Both the position numbers and the translations under genes were made by a program. This document shows positions 7,624 through 15,932 of a stretch of 23,542 nucleotides of DNA, in pieces (within the stretch, counting starts at the first letter, position 1; every line of letters begins with the position of its first letter). The stretch is from an uncultured Eubacteriales bacterium (GTDB lineage: Bacteria; Bacillota; Clostridia; Oscillospirales; Oscillospiraceae). The notes beneath the pieces are model-generated. The model worked only from the letters and a program-made list of their open reading frames with translations. It did not search any database and had not been told where the DNA came from. The stretch lies in NCBI GenBank assembly GCA_900543085.1, contig UQQF01000031.1, forward strand, positions 1-23,542, given 5' to 3'.

Positions 7624-8109
7624 TCAATCCGCCAGCCGCTCCTGCGCCCAGGCTACATCCTCGGGGGAGCGATCCATTCTGATCACTGACTCGTAGTACG
7701 AATCGAGCATGTCGTTTTCGTGCATGTAGGACTCGACGAACGGCATACGCGTTATCGTCTCATAGGTCGACTCCGAAACTATGCCCGCTGCACCCGTAAG
7801 TATTCTGCTGCCGGATGTGATCACCATCAGCCAGAGAGCTGCCACCAGAAAATTCCCCAGCGAGTGGACGATGCGCTCGGTGGAGACGCCGTCATATTTC
7901 GACCTGTCTACAAAAGGACGGAGCTTCAGCACAAAGGCGTTTATCAAGGTGATGATCAGTCCGAGGACCCAAAAGAACCCGCTCGACCAGCCGAAATGCA
8001 GGCAGGCGAAGAAGGCGGCATACGATTCACACGTTATGGCTGCCGCACCGACAAGGTACTTTACGGCGAGCGTGAGCAGAGCCTTGTTGTTTGCGCTTTT
8101 TTCCTCCAT
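7624..8109 (-). CDS. Hypothetical membrane protein
   Basis: A 161-residue protein I do not recognise. It has three hydrophobic segments: about residues 10-35 (LTLAVKYLVGAAAITCESYA), 42-62 (FWVLGLIITLINAFVL) and 86-108 (HSLGNFLVAALWLMVITSG). A basic loop lies between the second and third (LKLRPFVDRSKYDG), and an acidic C-terminal tail of about 50 residues follows. GGAG lies 9 nt before the ATG, a spacing that decides this start. Base composition is visibly lower in GC than in all neighbours (roughly half GC in sampled 60-nt blocks). It converges on the B3/B4 gene and shares its terminator. The lower GC may indicate recent acquisition. Confidence 0.7.
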   Translation of the reverse strand: MEEKSANNKALLTLAVKYLVGAAAITCESYAAFFACLHFGWSSGFFWVLGLIITLINAFVLKLRPFVDRSKYDGVSTERIVHSLGNFLVAALWLMVITSGSRILTGAAGIVSESTYETITRMPFVESYMHENDMLDSYYESVIRMDRSPEDVAWAQERLAD

Positions 8110-8388
8110 CCTTCTCAGCTCCAGTTGTCAAGAATTTTTACAGCGGCGAAGACGCGGCCGGACGGCGGTCTGTCCTTGGGCTGCCTCAGACAAACTTCTG
8201 CTAACATATAATGCGTAACTGTCAATAAAGAATCTGGTTTGAGGCAGGGCTTTGTATATATCCGCCAATGTGTTGCAGGCTGTTGTTTTTCATAGCCCCG
8301 CCCGCCGCTTCCGCGCTCCCCGGTGTGAGGCCGGGGCGAAAACCGGACACGCCAGGCCGGATTGACGGCGCGAAACCGGCGCCGGACG
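8110..8388. other. Intergenic region, no gene seen
   Basis: This stretch contains no credible coding frame. Near 8200-8250 is an imperfect inverted repeat (CTGCCTCA against TGAGGCAG) around an AT-rich loop, and at 8318-8337 a GC-rich hairpin CCCCGG/CCGGGG. Neither has a T run typical of a terminator. No clear promoter for the - strand gene at 7624-8109 could be identified. Confidence 0.5.
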
Positions 8389-8417
8389 TTGATTTGTTCA
8401 CAATTTCAAGGTATAAT
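8389..8417 (+). promoter_or_regulatory. Promoter of the ABC ATPase/permease fusion
   Basis: TTGATT (8389-8394), a 17-nt spacer and a perfect TATAAT (8412-8417). Expected transcription start is near 8424, about 42 nt before the TTG start codon. Confidence 0.75.
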
Positions 8418-8465
8418 TTCGTTTCGTCAATTTGCTTAAACAGAAGTGGAAAGGACAGGGTTTGC

Positions 8466-11414
8466 TTGCTGACACTAAAGGACATACGCAAGGACTATGT
8501 GGCGGGCGACATGACGGTGCACGCGCTGCGCGGCGTGAGCATCAGCTTCCGCGAGAACGAGTTCGTATCCGTACTCGGACCGAGCGGCTGCGGAAAGACC
8601 ACGCTGCTGAACATAGTCGGCGGCCTAGACCAGTACACGGACGGCGACCTCGTGATAAACGGCCGCTCGACCAAGGAGTACAAGGACAGGGACTGGGACA
8701 CCTACCGCAACCACACGATAGGCTTTGTCTTCCAGACCTACAACCTCATCCCGCACCAGAGCGTCCTGGCCAACGTGGAGCTGGCGCTGACCATCTCCGG
8801 CGTCGACCGCGCCGAGAGGCGCGAGCGCGCGATAAAGGTGCTCGAGCGCGTGGGTCTGGGCGACCAGATAAACAAAAAGCCCAACCAGATGTCCGGCGGC
8901 CAGATGCAGCGCGTGGCCATTGCGCGCGCCCTTATCAACGACCCTGACATCCTGCTCGCCGACGAGCCCACCGGCGCGCTGGACAGCGCCACCAGCGTAC
9001 AGATCATGGAGCTGCTGCAGGAGATCGCAAAGGACAAGCTCGTCGTCATGGTCACCCACAACGCCGAGCTGGCCGAGAAGTACTCCACGCGCATAGTCCG
9101 CCTGCTGGACGGCGAGGTTATCGGCGACACCGACCCGTTCAACCCCGACGGCGCGGAGCCGCCGCGGGAGGATACCGGCAAGAAGAAGCCGAGCATGTCC
9201 TTCCTCACTGCTCTGAGCCTCTCGTTCAACAACCTCAAGACCAAGAAGGGGCGCACGATACTCACCGCCTTCGCCGGGAGCATAGGCATCATAGGCATAG
9301 CGCTCATACTCTCGCTTTCAAACGGCATACAGACCTATATAAATCAGGTGCAGGAGGACACCCTGAGCACCTATCCGCTGACCATCGAGGCCGAGGCCGC
9401 AGACCTGTCCAGCATGATAGAGGCCATGGCCGGCGCGGGCGACGGCGGCGACGGGCACGAGCTGGACGCGGTCTACTCCAACGTCATACTCTATGACCTC
9501 ATGGACAGCATCACCAGCATGGACACCGAGACAAACGACCTCAAGAGCTTCAAGGAGTTCCTGGACGCCAACGGCGGCGGGATAAACGACTACACCAGCG
9601 CCATACAGTACGTGTACGAGCCGAACTTCGACATCTACACCCAGGACGACGACGGCAACGTGGTCAAGAGCGACGTGGTCACGCTGCTCAACGAGCTGCT
9701 GTCCGGCATGTACGGCGGCGACTTCTCCGACTACTTCAGCACGATGGGCGACTTCTACTCCAGCTTTGAGAGCTGGCAGGAGATGCTGCCCGGCGAGAAC
9801 GGTGAGCTGATAAACGAGACGCTCATGGAGCAGTACGACGTCATTTACGGCTCCTGGCCGCAGAGCTACGACGAGGTCGTGCTGGTGGTCGACCAGAACA
9901 ACGAGGTCAGCGACCTCGTGCTCTACACCCTCGGCCTGCGCACCGAGGAGGAGCTGACCGACTCGCTGGAGGCCTACATGAACGGCGAGACCGTGGACGC
10001 CGAGGTGCAGAGCTGGAGCTACGAGGAGCTCTGCGGCCGGACGTTCAAGCTCGTCGGCTGGTATGGCCGCTACGTCTACGACGACGCCACGGGCACCTAT
10101 ACGGACGTCTCCGGCACGGACGCCGGCCTCGACTACCTCTACGAGAATGAGGACGTGGGCGTCACGCTGAAGATAAGCGGCATCGTGCGCCGGAACGCCG
10201 ACGCCGTCGCCGGCATGATGTCCGGCGCCATAGGCTACACCGGAGCGCTGACCGAATATGTCATCGGCGACGCCCAGGGCAGCGACGTCATTGTCGACCA
10301 GTACGCCAACCCCGACGTCGACGTCGTCACCGGCCTGCCCTTCGCCACCGGCGACGAGGTCGAGCCGACCGCCGAGGAGCTTCGCACCGAGGTCGACGAC
10401 TACATCGCCAGCCTCAACGAGGAGGACAAGGCGGAGCTGTACACCTCCCTCATGAGCGCCCCCTCGGACGACTACCTCAACACCGCCGTGGAGCAGGCCG
10501 TGTCCGGCCTCACCCGCGAGGACATCGAGAGCATGATGCTCTCCGGCTACGCCGAGGAGATGGGCGTCGACGAGGACGCCGTGCGCGACTATGTCCGGCA
10601 GATGGACGACGAGACGCTGATGGGCTACGTGCGCGATATGGCGCGCGAGACGATCTCCGAGCAGTACACCGAGGCCGTGCGGCAGCAGCTCGCCTCCCTC
10701 AGCCAGCAGCAGCTGGCAATGGCGCTGGAGTACACCGAGCTGAGCGACTGGCAGTACGAGCACATATACAACGAGCTGATGCCCCCGCGCTACTCCGACA
10801 GCACCTATGACCAGAACATGGAGCTGTTCGGCTACGTGGACATGGACAGCCCCGACAGCATCAACCTCTACGCCACCACCTTCTCCGACAAGGACGAGAT
10901 CGCCCGCATCATTGACGAGTACAACGCCTCCGCCGACGAGGAGCAGCAGATAAGCTACACCGATTACGTGGCCATACTCATGAGCAGCATCTCGACCATT
11001 ATCAACGCAATAAGCTACGTGCTGATAGCCTTCGTGGCCATCTCGCTGGTCGTGTCCAGCATCATGATAGGCATAATCACCTACATCTCCGTGCTCGAGC
11101 GCACGAAGGAGATCGGCATCCTGCGCGCCATCGGCGCGAGCAAGCGCGACGTCTCCAACGTCTTCAACGCCGAGACGCTCATCGAGGGTCTGGCGGCAGG
11201 CTTGATAGGCATAGGCCTGACGCTGCTGCTGAACATCCCGATAAACGCCATAGTCCAGCACCTGACGGGCATAGAGAGCCTGCGCTCCATCCTGCCCGTG
11301 GCCGGCGCCGTTATACTGATAGTCATCAGTATGCTGCTGACCTTCATCGCCGGACTCATCCCCTCCCGCTTCGCTGCCAAGCGCGACCCAGTCGAGGCGC
11401 TGAGAACCGAATAA
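8466..11414 (+). CDS. ABC transporter ATPase/permease fusion (MacB/FtsX-like)
   Basis: A 982-residue fusion. Residues 1-235 are a LolD/MacB-type ATPase with Walker [10 protein letters not shown] (38-46), Q-loop VFQTYN, signature MSGGQMQR (about 142), Walker [14 protein letters not shown] and H-loop VTHN. TM1 lies at about 264-290, then an unusually long, very acidic extracytoplasmic region to about 840 rich in D, E, Y and S, then three C-terminal FtsX-type membrane helices (about 840-875, 905-930, 942-970), ending [11 protein letters not shown] place the start at TTG 8466, giving [15 protein letters not shown]; upstream in-frame codons include the promoter and no better start exists. FtsX-type fusions couple cytoplasmic ATP hydrolysis to work outside the membrane. 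It is monocistronic with no adjacent two-component genes; the substrate is unknown. Confidence 0.9.
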   Translation: MLTLKDIRKDYVAGDMTVHALRGVSISFRENEFVSVLGPSGCGKTTLLNIVGGLDQYTDGDLVINGRSTKEYKDRDWDTYRNHTIGFVFQTYNLIPHQSVLANVELALTISGVDRAERRERAIKVLERVGLGDQINKKPNQMSGGQMQRVAIARALINDPDILLADEPTGALDSATSVQIMELLQEIAKDKLVVMVTHNAELAEKYSTRIVRLLDGEVIGDTDPFNPDGAEPPREDTGKKKPSMSFLTALSLSFNNLKTKKGRTILTAFAGSIGIIGIALILSLSNGIQTYINQVQEDTLSTYPLTIEAEAADLSSMIEAMAGAGDGGDGHELDAVYSNVILYDLMDSITSMDTETNDLKSFKEFLDANGGGINDYTSAIQYVYEPNFDIYTQDDDGNVVKSDVVTLLNELLSGMYGGDFSDYFSTMGDFYSSFESWQEMLPGENGELINETLMEQYDVIYGSWPQSYDEVVLVVDQNNEVSDLVLYTLGLRTEEELTDSLEAYMNGETVDAEVQSWSYEELCGRTFKLVGWYGRYVYDDATGTYTDVSGTDAGLDYLYENEDVGVTLKISGIVRRNADAVAGMMSGAIGYTGALTEYVIGDAQGSDVIVDQYANPDVDVVTGLPFATGDEVEPTAEELRTEVDDYIASLNEEDKAELYTSLMSAPSDDYLNTAVEQAVSGLTREDIESMMLSGYAEEMGVDEDAVRDYVRQMDDETLMGYVRDMARETISEQYTEAVRQQLASLSQQQLAMALEYTELSDWQYEHIYNELMPPRYSDSTYDQNMELFGYVDMDSPDSINLYATTFSDKDEIARIIDEYNASADEEQQISYTDYVAILMSSISTIINAISYVLIAFVAISLVVSSIMIGIITYISVLERTKEIGILRAIGASKRDVSNVFNAETLIEGLAAGLIGIGLTLLLNIPINAIVQHLTGIESLRSILPVAGAVILIVISMLLTFIAGLIPSRFAAKRDPVEALRTE

Positions 11415-11430
11415 AGCCCCAAAAAGTGTG

Positions 11431-11459
11431 AATCCCGCGCCGAAAGGCGCGGGATTTTT
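11431..11459 (+). terminator. Terminator of the ABC fusion gene
   Basis: Stem AATCCCGCGCC (11431-11441) with GGCGCGGGATT (11446-11456), a GAAA tetraloop and five T ending at 11459. It lies 17 nt after the stop codon. Confidence 0.93.
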
Positions 11460-11482
11460 GCGCTTTGCGGCGTGAACTTGCC

Positions 11483-11511
11483 TTGACAAGCTCGTCCTAC
11501 AGTTGTAGTAT
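11483..11511 (+). promoter_or_regulatory. Promoter of the BlaI-M56 operon
   Basis: A perfect TTGACA (11483-11488), a 17-nt spacer and TAGTAT (11506-11511). The -10 box lies inside the left arm of the palindromic operator. Confidence 0.85.
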
Positions 11512-11533
11512 ATGACTATACTACAACTGTAGG
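11496..11533 (+). promoter_or_regulatory. BlaI-type operator, perfect 38-bp palindrome
   Basis: Arms CCTACAGTTGTAGTATA (11496-11512) and TATACTACAACTGTAGG (11517-11533) are exact reverse complements around a TGAC spacer. Each arm contains TACA/TGTA half-sites of the kind bound by BlaI/MecI repressors (established). It spans the promoter spacer, the -10 box and the probable start site, so binding would block transcription of the repressor operon itself. Confidence 0.9.
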
Positions 11534-11544
11534 GAGGGGTACAC

Positions 11545-11904
11545 ATGCGTTTGACCGACGCCGAATGGGCGGTGCTGGAGGCGCTGTGGAGCGGGGAGAG
11601 CTTCGCCCTGGGCGAGCTGGCCGCGGAGCTGAAGAACAGCAAGGGCTGGAACAAGAACACCGTATACACATATCTCACGCGCATGGCTGCGAAGGGGCTG
11701 GTGAGCATAGACCGCTCGCAGCCCAAGCCGTACAGCGCCGCCGTCTCCCGCGAGGACTGCGCCGGGCGGGAGCGGCACGAGCTGCTCAGCCGCGTCTACA
11801 ACGGCGCGGCGGGCGACCTGATAGCGGCGTTTTTAAAGGAGTCGCACATCTCGCGCGAGGAGGCCGAACGGCTGCGCGCGCTGCTGGACGAGATGGAGGT
11901 GTAG
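11545..11904 (+). CDS. BlaI/MecI-family transcriptional repressor
   Basis: A 119-residue repressor with the normal family layout: an N-terminal winged helix (LTDAEWAVLEALW, then ELAAELKNSKGWNKNTVYTYLTRMAAKGLVSIDR) and a C-terminal dimerisation helix bundle (ELLSRVYNGAAGDLIAAFLKE). GGGAGGGG precedes the ATG by 5 nt. In the BlaI paradigm an M56 membrane protease triggers cleavage of the repressor in response to an external signal; the next gene encodes such a protease. The operator upstream indicates autoregulation. No beta-lactamase or penicillin-binding protein gene follows, so the controlled output is probably the operon itself or genes outside the window (inference). Confidence 0.95.
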   Translation: MRLTDAEWAVLEALWSGESFALGELAAELKNSKGWNKNTVYTYLTRMAAKGLVSIDRSQPKPYSAAVSREDCAGRERHELLSRVYNGAAGDLIAAFLKESHISREEAERLRALLDEMEV

Positions 11905-11907
11905 CGA

Positions 11908-13803
11908 GTGGGGAACATCTGGGAGTTTTTGTACCAGACGCTGAACGTCTCGCTGGCGGCGGCGCTGCTGTTGCTGGTCAAGTGGCTGCTGCACGACAAG
12001 CTGCCGCCCCGCTGGCAGTACGGCGTGTGGGTGATACTGGCGCTGCGCGTGCTGCTGCCCGCCGCCACGTCGAGGGGGCTCGTCCCATCGCTGGCGCTGT
12101 GGCTGGAGACGGCCAAGAGCGCGGCGGAGATGCACCTCGCCTCCGCATACTCCGGCGCGTTCGAGGTCATAGGCCTGGAGAGCGCCTTTCCGTGGATAGA
12201 CGCCGCGCCCGTCAGCGTTACGGACTGGCTGTTCGTGCTCTACGCTGCGGGGGTGCTGGCGACGGTGCTGCGCTACGCGGCGCAGTATTGGCGGCTGCGG
12301 AGGCTGCTCCGGCGAGGGGAGCCGGTCTGCGCCGCGACCGAGGCCGCGATAGCGGCCGTGGCGGAGGAGCACGGCCTGAGGAAGTGCCGCGCGGTGGCAG
12401 TCCCGGGGCTCAAGAGCGCCTTCGTCTGCGGGGTGTTCCGCCCTGTGCTCGCCGTGCCGGAGGGCGAGACGCCGGACAGGAAGATACTGCTGCACGAGCT
12501 GCTGCATCTGAGGTACTTCGACGCGCTGCAAAACGCGCTCTGGAGCCTCATGCGCGCGCTGCACTGGTGCAACCCGTTCATGCAGTACGTCTTTGACCGC
12601 ATCGGCAACGACATGGAGAGCCTGTGCGACCAGCGCGTGCTGGAGCGGCTGCGCGGCGAGGAGCGGCGCGAGTACGGCGGCATACTGCTGGGCATGGCGA
12701 GCGAGAGCTACGCGCGCGTCCCCGGCACCAGCTCCATATCCAACGGCGCGGCGAACATCGCCCGGCGCATAGAGGCCATCGTCCGCTTCAAGCTCTATCC
12801 GCGCGGCATGGCGCTGGTGGGCGTGTGCTCGGTCATAGTGCTCGGCGTGGCGCTGCTGACCGGCGTGCAGGCCGGGTACCGCGAGACCGGCAGCGTGACG
12901 CAGGCTCTGGCGATATCGCGTTTGGAGCGCTGCACTACGCTGGCTGGCGCGCTGGACGTGTACGCCCACGGCCTGAGCGACGGGAACGCGATGTACCTGG
13001 CCTCCGCGTCACCGATGAGCCGGCAGGAGGAGTATTACGAGCTGATGACCGGCGGCGGAGAGGCCGCCGCGGACATAAGGGCGCTGCTTGCCGACGTGCG
13101 CCGCACCTATGAGCCGAGGGTGTACAACCTGCGGCCTGACGGCGAGGGCGGATACCTGGCCACGCTGGAGCTGTCGGGAGAGTGGGTGCACGAGACGACC
13201 GCGAATATTTACACGCGGCACGTGCTGATACCGGTGGCGATAAGCTACGACAACGGCTGGGTGGTAGACAGGCACGGCGAGCTGACGGTGACGGACAAGG
13301 CCGACATCTTCCATGAGGACACCTTCCGCGAGTACGCCCGCTTCGGCAGCGCGGAGTGCGCCGGGGGCAGGATAGAGGCCGGCATATTGACGGAGTACAC
13401 CTACAGCCCCGACTCCGATGGCCGGCCGGACCCCGACGCGGAGTTTTCTGACTACTGGTGCAACATAGATGTCAGGTTCTACCGCGACAACTGGACCTGG
13501 GACGGCGAGCTGGCTGAGACCGTGTCGCTGCAGTACCGGCTGCTGGAGGAGTACGACGAGAACCTGGGCGCGGACTTTTTCGAGGATATTCAGCCGGGCG
13601 GATTTATCATCTCCAGCGATGGCTCCGGAGGCACCGGAGCCGAGATAGAGACCAACGAGGCAGGCTACATACAGAGCTTCGGCGGCTCCGGCGGGACCAT
13701 GGATGTAAGCATGCAGCCTGACTGGGAGGGTGTGGCCGCCTGCGTGTTCGTGAACTCCAAGGCCGTGGGCAACGCCGTATTGAAGCTGGAGGCCGTGCGA
13801 TGA
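11908..13803 (+). CDS. M56-family (BlaR1-like) membrane metalloprotease
   Basis: A 631-residue protein. The N-terminal 300 residues form the M56 peptidase: hydrophobic segments near 11-28, 36-52 and 105-123, the zinc motif HELLH (196-200) and the downstream ESLCDQRVL acidic ligand region (237-245). A last membrane helix lies at 301-321. The remaining 310 residues are predicted extracytoplasmic. They do not show the SxxK/SxN/KTG motifs of the BlaR1 penicillin-sensor domain, so beta-lactam sensing is unlikely by that mechanism. The C-terminal part is rich in aromatic and acidic residues and ends with two glycine/serine-rich GGSGGT-like turns. The GTG start has GGAGGTG 6 nt upstream and lies 3 nt after the repressor stop. 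Confidence 0.9.
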   Translation: MGNIWEFLYQTLNVSLAAALLLLVKWLLHDKLPPRWQYGVWVILALRVLLPAATSRGLVPSLALWLETAKSAAEMHLASAYSGAFEVIGLESAFPWIDAAPVSVTDWLFVLYAAGVLATVLRYAAQYWRLRRLLRRGEPVCAATEAAIAAVAEEHGLRKCRAVAVPGLKSAFVCGVFRPVLAVPEGETPDRKILLHELLHLRYFDALQNALWSLMRALHWCNPFMQYVFDRIGNDMESLCDQRVLERLRGEERREYGGILLGMASESYARVPGTSSISNGAANIARRIEAIVRFKLYPRGMALVGVCSVIVLGVALLTGVQAGYRETGSVTQALAISRLERCTTLAGALDVYAHGLSDGNAMYLASASPMSRQEEYYELMTGGGEAAADIRALLADVRRTYEPRVYNLRPDGEGGYLATLELSGEWVHETTANIYTRHVLIPVAISYDNGWVVDRHGELTVTDKADIFHEDTFREYARFGSAECAGGRIEAGILTEYTYSPDSDGRPDPDAEFSDYWCNIDVRFYRDNWTWDGELAETVSLQYRLLEEYDENLGADFFEDIQPGGFIISSDGSGGTGAEIETNEAGYIQSFGGSGGTMDVSMQPDWEGVAACVFVNSKAVGNAVLKLEAVR

Positions 13804-14396
13804 ACGAGACGAGGGGACTCAAGACGACATCATTGTCCGAGGCTGTGAGCTGCGTGGCGTGGGGCTATGTGTTTTTGCACCTGGACTTCAACCTCGGCGG
13901 CATAAACGTGCTGCCGGATTGGGGCTGCTATGCCCTGGTGCTGCACGCCCTGCCGGGACTGGCGAGGGCGGAGCGCAGCGCGCTGCTGCTGCGGCCGCTG
14001 GCAATAATCCTGCTGGCCGTAGACGCGCTGATGTGGGTTCTGCAGATCTTCGGCGTGGCGCCGGACTTGTACATCGTAAGCGCGCTGTCCACCGTGCTGG
14101 AGCTGTATTTCCACTTCCAGCTGCTGACGAACGTGGCGGACATAGCCCGCATAGACCCGCAGCGCTCGCGCAGCGTGCTGCGGCTGCGCAATTTCCGCAC
14201 CGTGTTCGTCACGCTCCTGGCTCTGCCGTGGCAGCCGGAAGCCATGAGCTGGTCTGCCCGGGATGTGTACCTGCTTGTCACCCGCTTTGCGGCAGTGGTG
14301 CTGATAATCTGGACGTTCAGCGCGCTTTTCGACGTGAAGAACCACGTTATCCTGGGAGAGGACGGAGAGGAAAGCCTCCCCGGGCGCGAGCCGTGA
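13800..14396 (+). CDS. Multispanning membrane protein of unknown function
   Basis: A 198-residue protein whose ATG overlaps the M56 stop by 4 nt, so it is translationally coupled to the protease. Hydrophobic segments appear at about 13-30 (EAVSCVAWGYVFLHLDFN), 39-56, 64-84 (LLRPLAIILLAVDALMWVL), 88-110, 135-147 and 157-177 (YLLVTRFAAVVLIIWTFSAL), suggesting five or six helices. I do not recognise a family. Its tight linkage suggests it is either the third part of the sensing circuit or the effector it controls. The C-terminal 20 residues are acidic and cytoplasmic-looking. Confidence 0.75.
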   Translation: MNETRGLKTTSLSEAVSCVAWGYVFLHLDFNLGGINVLPDWGCYALVLHALPGLARAERSALLLRPLAIILLAVDALMWVLQIFGVAPDLYIVSALSTVLELYFHFQLLTNVADIARIDPQRSRSVLRLRNFRTVFVTLLALPWQPEAMSWSARDVYLLVTRFAAVVLIIWTFSALFDVKNHVILGEDGEESLPGREP

Positions 14397-14420
14397 GCGG
14401 CACAAAACGGCGCTCAGAGC

Positions 14421-14449
14421 TTGAAAAATGCGCGCCTTTGTGGTAAAAT
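14421..14449 (+). promoter_or_regulatory. Promoter of the CLC transporter gene
   Basis: TTGAAA (14421-14426), a 17-nt spacer and TAAAAT (14444-14449). This places the start near 14456 and rules out the in-frame ATG at 14428, which lies within the spacer. Confidence 0.75.
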
Positions 14450-14490
14450 CTATACGTTTGTGCGTAGATTCTGCCCACAGGGGTGAGAAC

Positions 14491-15744
14491 GTGAAAAAAC
14501 CGAATTCCATGATGAAAGCGGCGCTTGAGTTTGCGCGCGCCTTCGGCAAATGGGTGGCCGTGGCGCTGGTCACGGGTATGGTGTGCGGCCTGGTCGGCTC
14601 GGCGTTTTACGCCAGCGTCGCTTCGGCGACGGAGCTGAGAGCCGCGCACCCGTGGCTGCTGTGGCTGCTGCCCGCCGTCGGTGCGTGCATAGCGCTGCTG
14701 TACAAGTACGCGCGCCTGGACGGGCTGGGAACCGACACGGTGATAGAGGCCATCCAGGCCGGGCGGGGCATAAGCGTGCTGCTGGTGCCGGCCATCTTCG
14801 TCTCCACCGCCGCCACGCACCTGTGCGGCGGCAGCGCGGGGCGCGAGGGCGCGGCGCTGCAAATAGGCGGCAGCCTGGGTCAGAACATCGCCCGGCTGCT
14901 CAGGCTGGACGACAAGGACAGGCGCCTCGCCACGCTCTGCGGCATGAGCGCGCTGTTCTCCGCGCTGTTCGGCACGCCGCTGACCGCGACTATCTTCGCC
15001 CTGGAGGTCATCAGCGTGGGCGAGCTGTACTATGCCGGACTGGTGCCCTGCCTCGGCTCGGCGCTGACCGCCTACGCCGTGACGCAGATCTTCGGCATAG
15101 CTCCGACGCACTTTGACGTGGCCGCCCCGGCGCTGACGCTCGACCTGCTGTGGCGCGTGGCGCTGCTGGGTCTGGCCTGCGCGCTGATGAGCGTGCTGCT
15201 GTGCACGGCCATGCATCAGAGCGAACGGCTGCTGAAAAAGCTGCTGCCCAACGGCGTGCTGCGTGCCGTCGCGGGCGGCTGCGCCATAATAGCGCTGACC
15301 TACCTGGTGGGCACGACAGACTACAACGGCGCGGGAACGGACGTCATAGCCCGGGCCATAGAGGGCGGGGAGGCCAGACCCTGGGACTTCGCGCTCAAGC
15401 TGCTGTTCACGGCGGTGACGCTCTCGTCCGGCTTCAAGGGCGGCGAGATGGTGCCGACCTTCTTCATGGGCGCCACGCTCGGCTGCGTGCTGGGCGATGC
15501 GCTGGGCATCCCGGCGGGCTTCGCCGGAGCCGTGGGGCTCGCCGCGCTCTTTTGCGGGGCGGTGAACTGCCCCGTGGCCTCCGTCATACTGGCCATAGAG
15601 CTGTTCGGCGCGGACGGGGCGGTGTATTTCGCCGTGGCCAACACGATAGCTTACGCGCTCTCCGGCTACACGGGGCTCTACCGCAGCCAGAAGATCATAT
15701 ACTCCAAGCTGAAAGCCGAGTTCATAGACATACGCGCCAAATGA
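14491..15744 (+). CDS. CLC-family anion transporter, fluoride-type-like filter
   Basis: A 417-residue CLC antiporter or channel without CBS domains. The filter segment GGSAGREGAALQIGGSLGQN (113-132) carries the gating glutamate E119, but the usual GREGP proline is alanine. The GSGIP motif is replaced by GLGTD (78-82). The second cytoplasmic-side glutamate pair (EE in proton-coupled chloride antiporters) reads LEV (171-173). The C-terminal signature SGFKGGEMVPTFFMGATLG is intact. These departures match the CLC-F (fluoride/proton antiporter) branch better than classical chloride CLCs (established family differences; the assignment here is inference). GTG 14491 has AGGGG 7 nt upstream. The leader is only about 35 nt and holds no crcB-type fluoride riboswitch. 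Confidence 0.88.
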   Translation: MKKPNSMMKAALEFARAFGKWVAVALVTGMVCGLVGSAFYASVASATELRAAHPWLLWLLPAVGACIALLYKYARLDGLGTDTVIEAIQAGRGISVLLVPAIFVSTAATHLCGGSAGREGAALQIGGSLGQNIARLLRLDDKDRRLATLCGMSALFSALFGTPLTATIFALEVISVGELYYAGLVPCLGSALTAYAVTQIFGIAPTHFDVAAPALTLDLLWRVALLGLACALMSVLLCTAMHQSERLLKKLLPNGVLRAVAGGCAIIALTYLVGTTDYNGAGTDVIARAIEGGEARPWDFALKLLFTAVTLSSGFKGGEMVPTFFMGATLGCVLGDALGIPAGFAGAVGLAALFCGAVNCPVASVILAIELFGADGAVYFAVANTIAYALSGYTGLYRSQKIIYSKLKAEFIDIRAK

Positions 15745-15750
15745 AAGCTG

Positions 15751-15783
15751 CGCCCCGAAAGGCCGCCCGGGTCTTTCGGGGCG
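15751..15783 (+). terminator. Hairpin after the CLC gene
   Basis: An 11-bp perfect stem, CGCCCCGAAAG (15751-15761) and CTTTCGGGGCG (15773-15783), with an 11-nt GC-rich loop, starts 6 nt after the stop codon. No T run follows, so it may act as a weak terminator or protect the 3' end. Confidence 0.5.
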
Positions 15784-15829
15784 ATCGCGCCTCTCCACGC
15801 TGCCCGAAGCCGGCCGCCGGTGGCGTAAA

Positions 15830-15872
15830 TTCACAGTTTTTTAACTCACATACAGGATGAAAAAGCTATAAT
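15830..15872 (+). promoter_or_regulatory. Promoter of the two-component operon with possible PhoP-like direct repeats
   Basis: A perfect TATAAT at 15867-15872 has no good -35 box at 17 nt. Instead two similar hexamers, TTCACA (15830-15835) and TTAACT (15841-15846), are spaced 11 nt apart, the helical repeat used by OmpR/PhoP-type regulators. A weak -35 plus direct repeats fits an activated, perhaps self-activated, promoter. The repeats are short and the binding assignment is speculative. Confidence 0.45.
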
Positions 15873-15932
15873 TTAGGCAGATTATCAGCGTTGTCCGTTA
15901 TACGGGCTTTTTGCGCATTTGGAGGAATATAT

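Noticed and set aside
8395..8404. A shared 10-mer TTGTTCACAA here and on the - strand upstream of ftsH, with GTTCACAA also before htrA, as a possible common regulator site
   Set aside because: Given the amount of AT-rich intergenic sequence in the window, one or two shared 10-mers are expected by chance, and the positions relative to the promoters differ.
9318..11726. An 802-codon open frame on the - strand
   Set aside because: It lies antisense to the ABC fusion and BlaI genes, is dominated by V, A, H, G and D runs, shows no domain, and arises from the GC-rich codon pattern of the real genes.
14396..14490. A fluoride (crcB) riboswitch before the CLC gene
   Set aside because: The predicted leader is only about 35 nt and lacks the conserved crcB motif elements.
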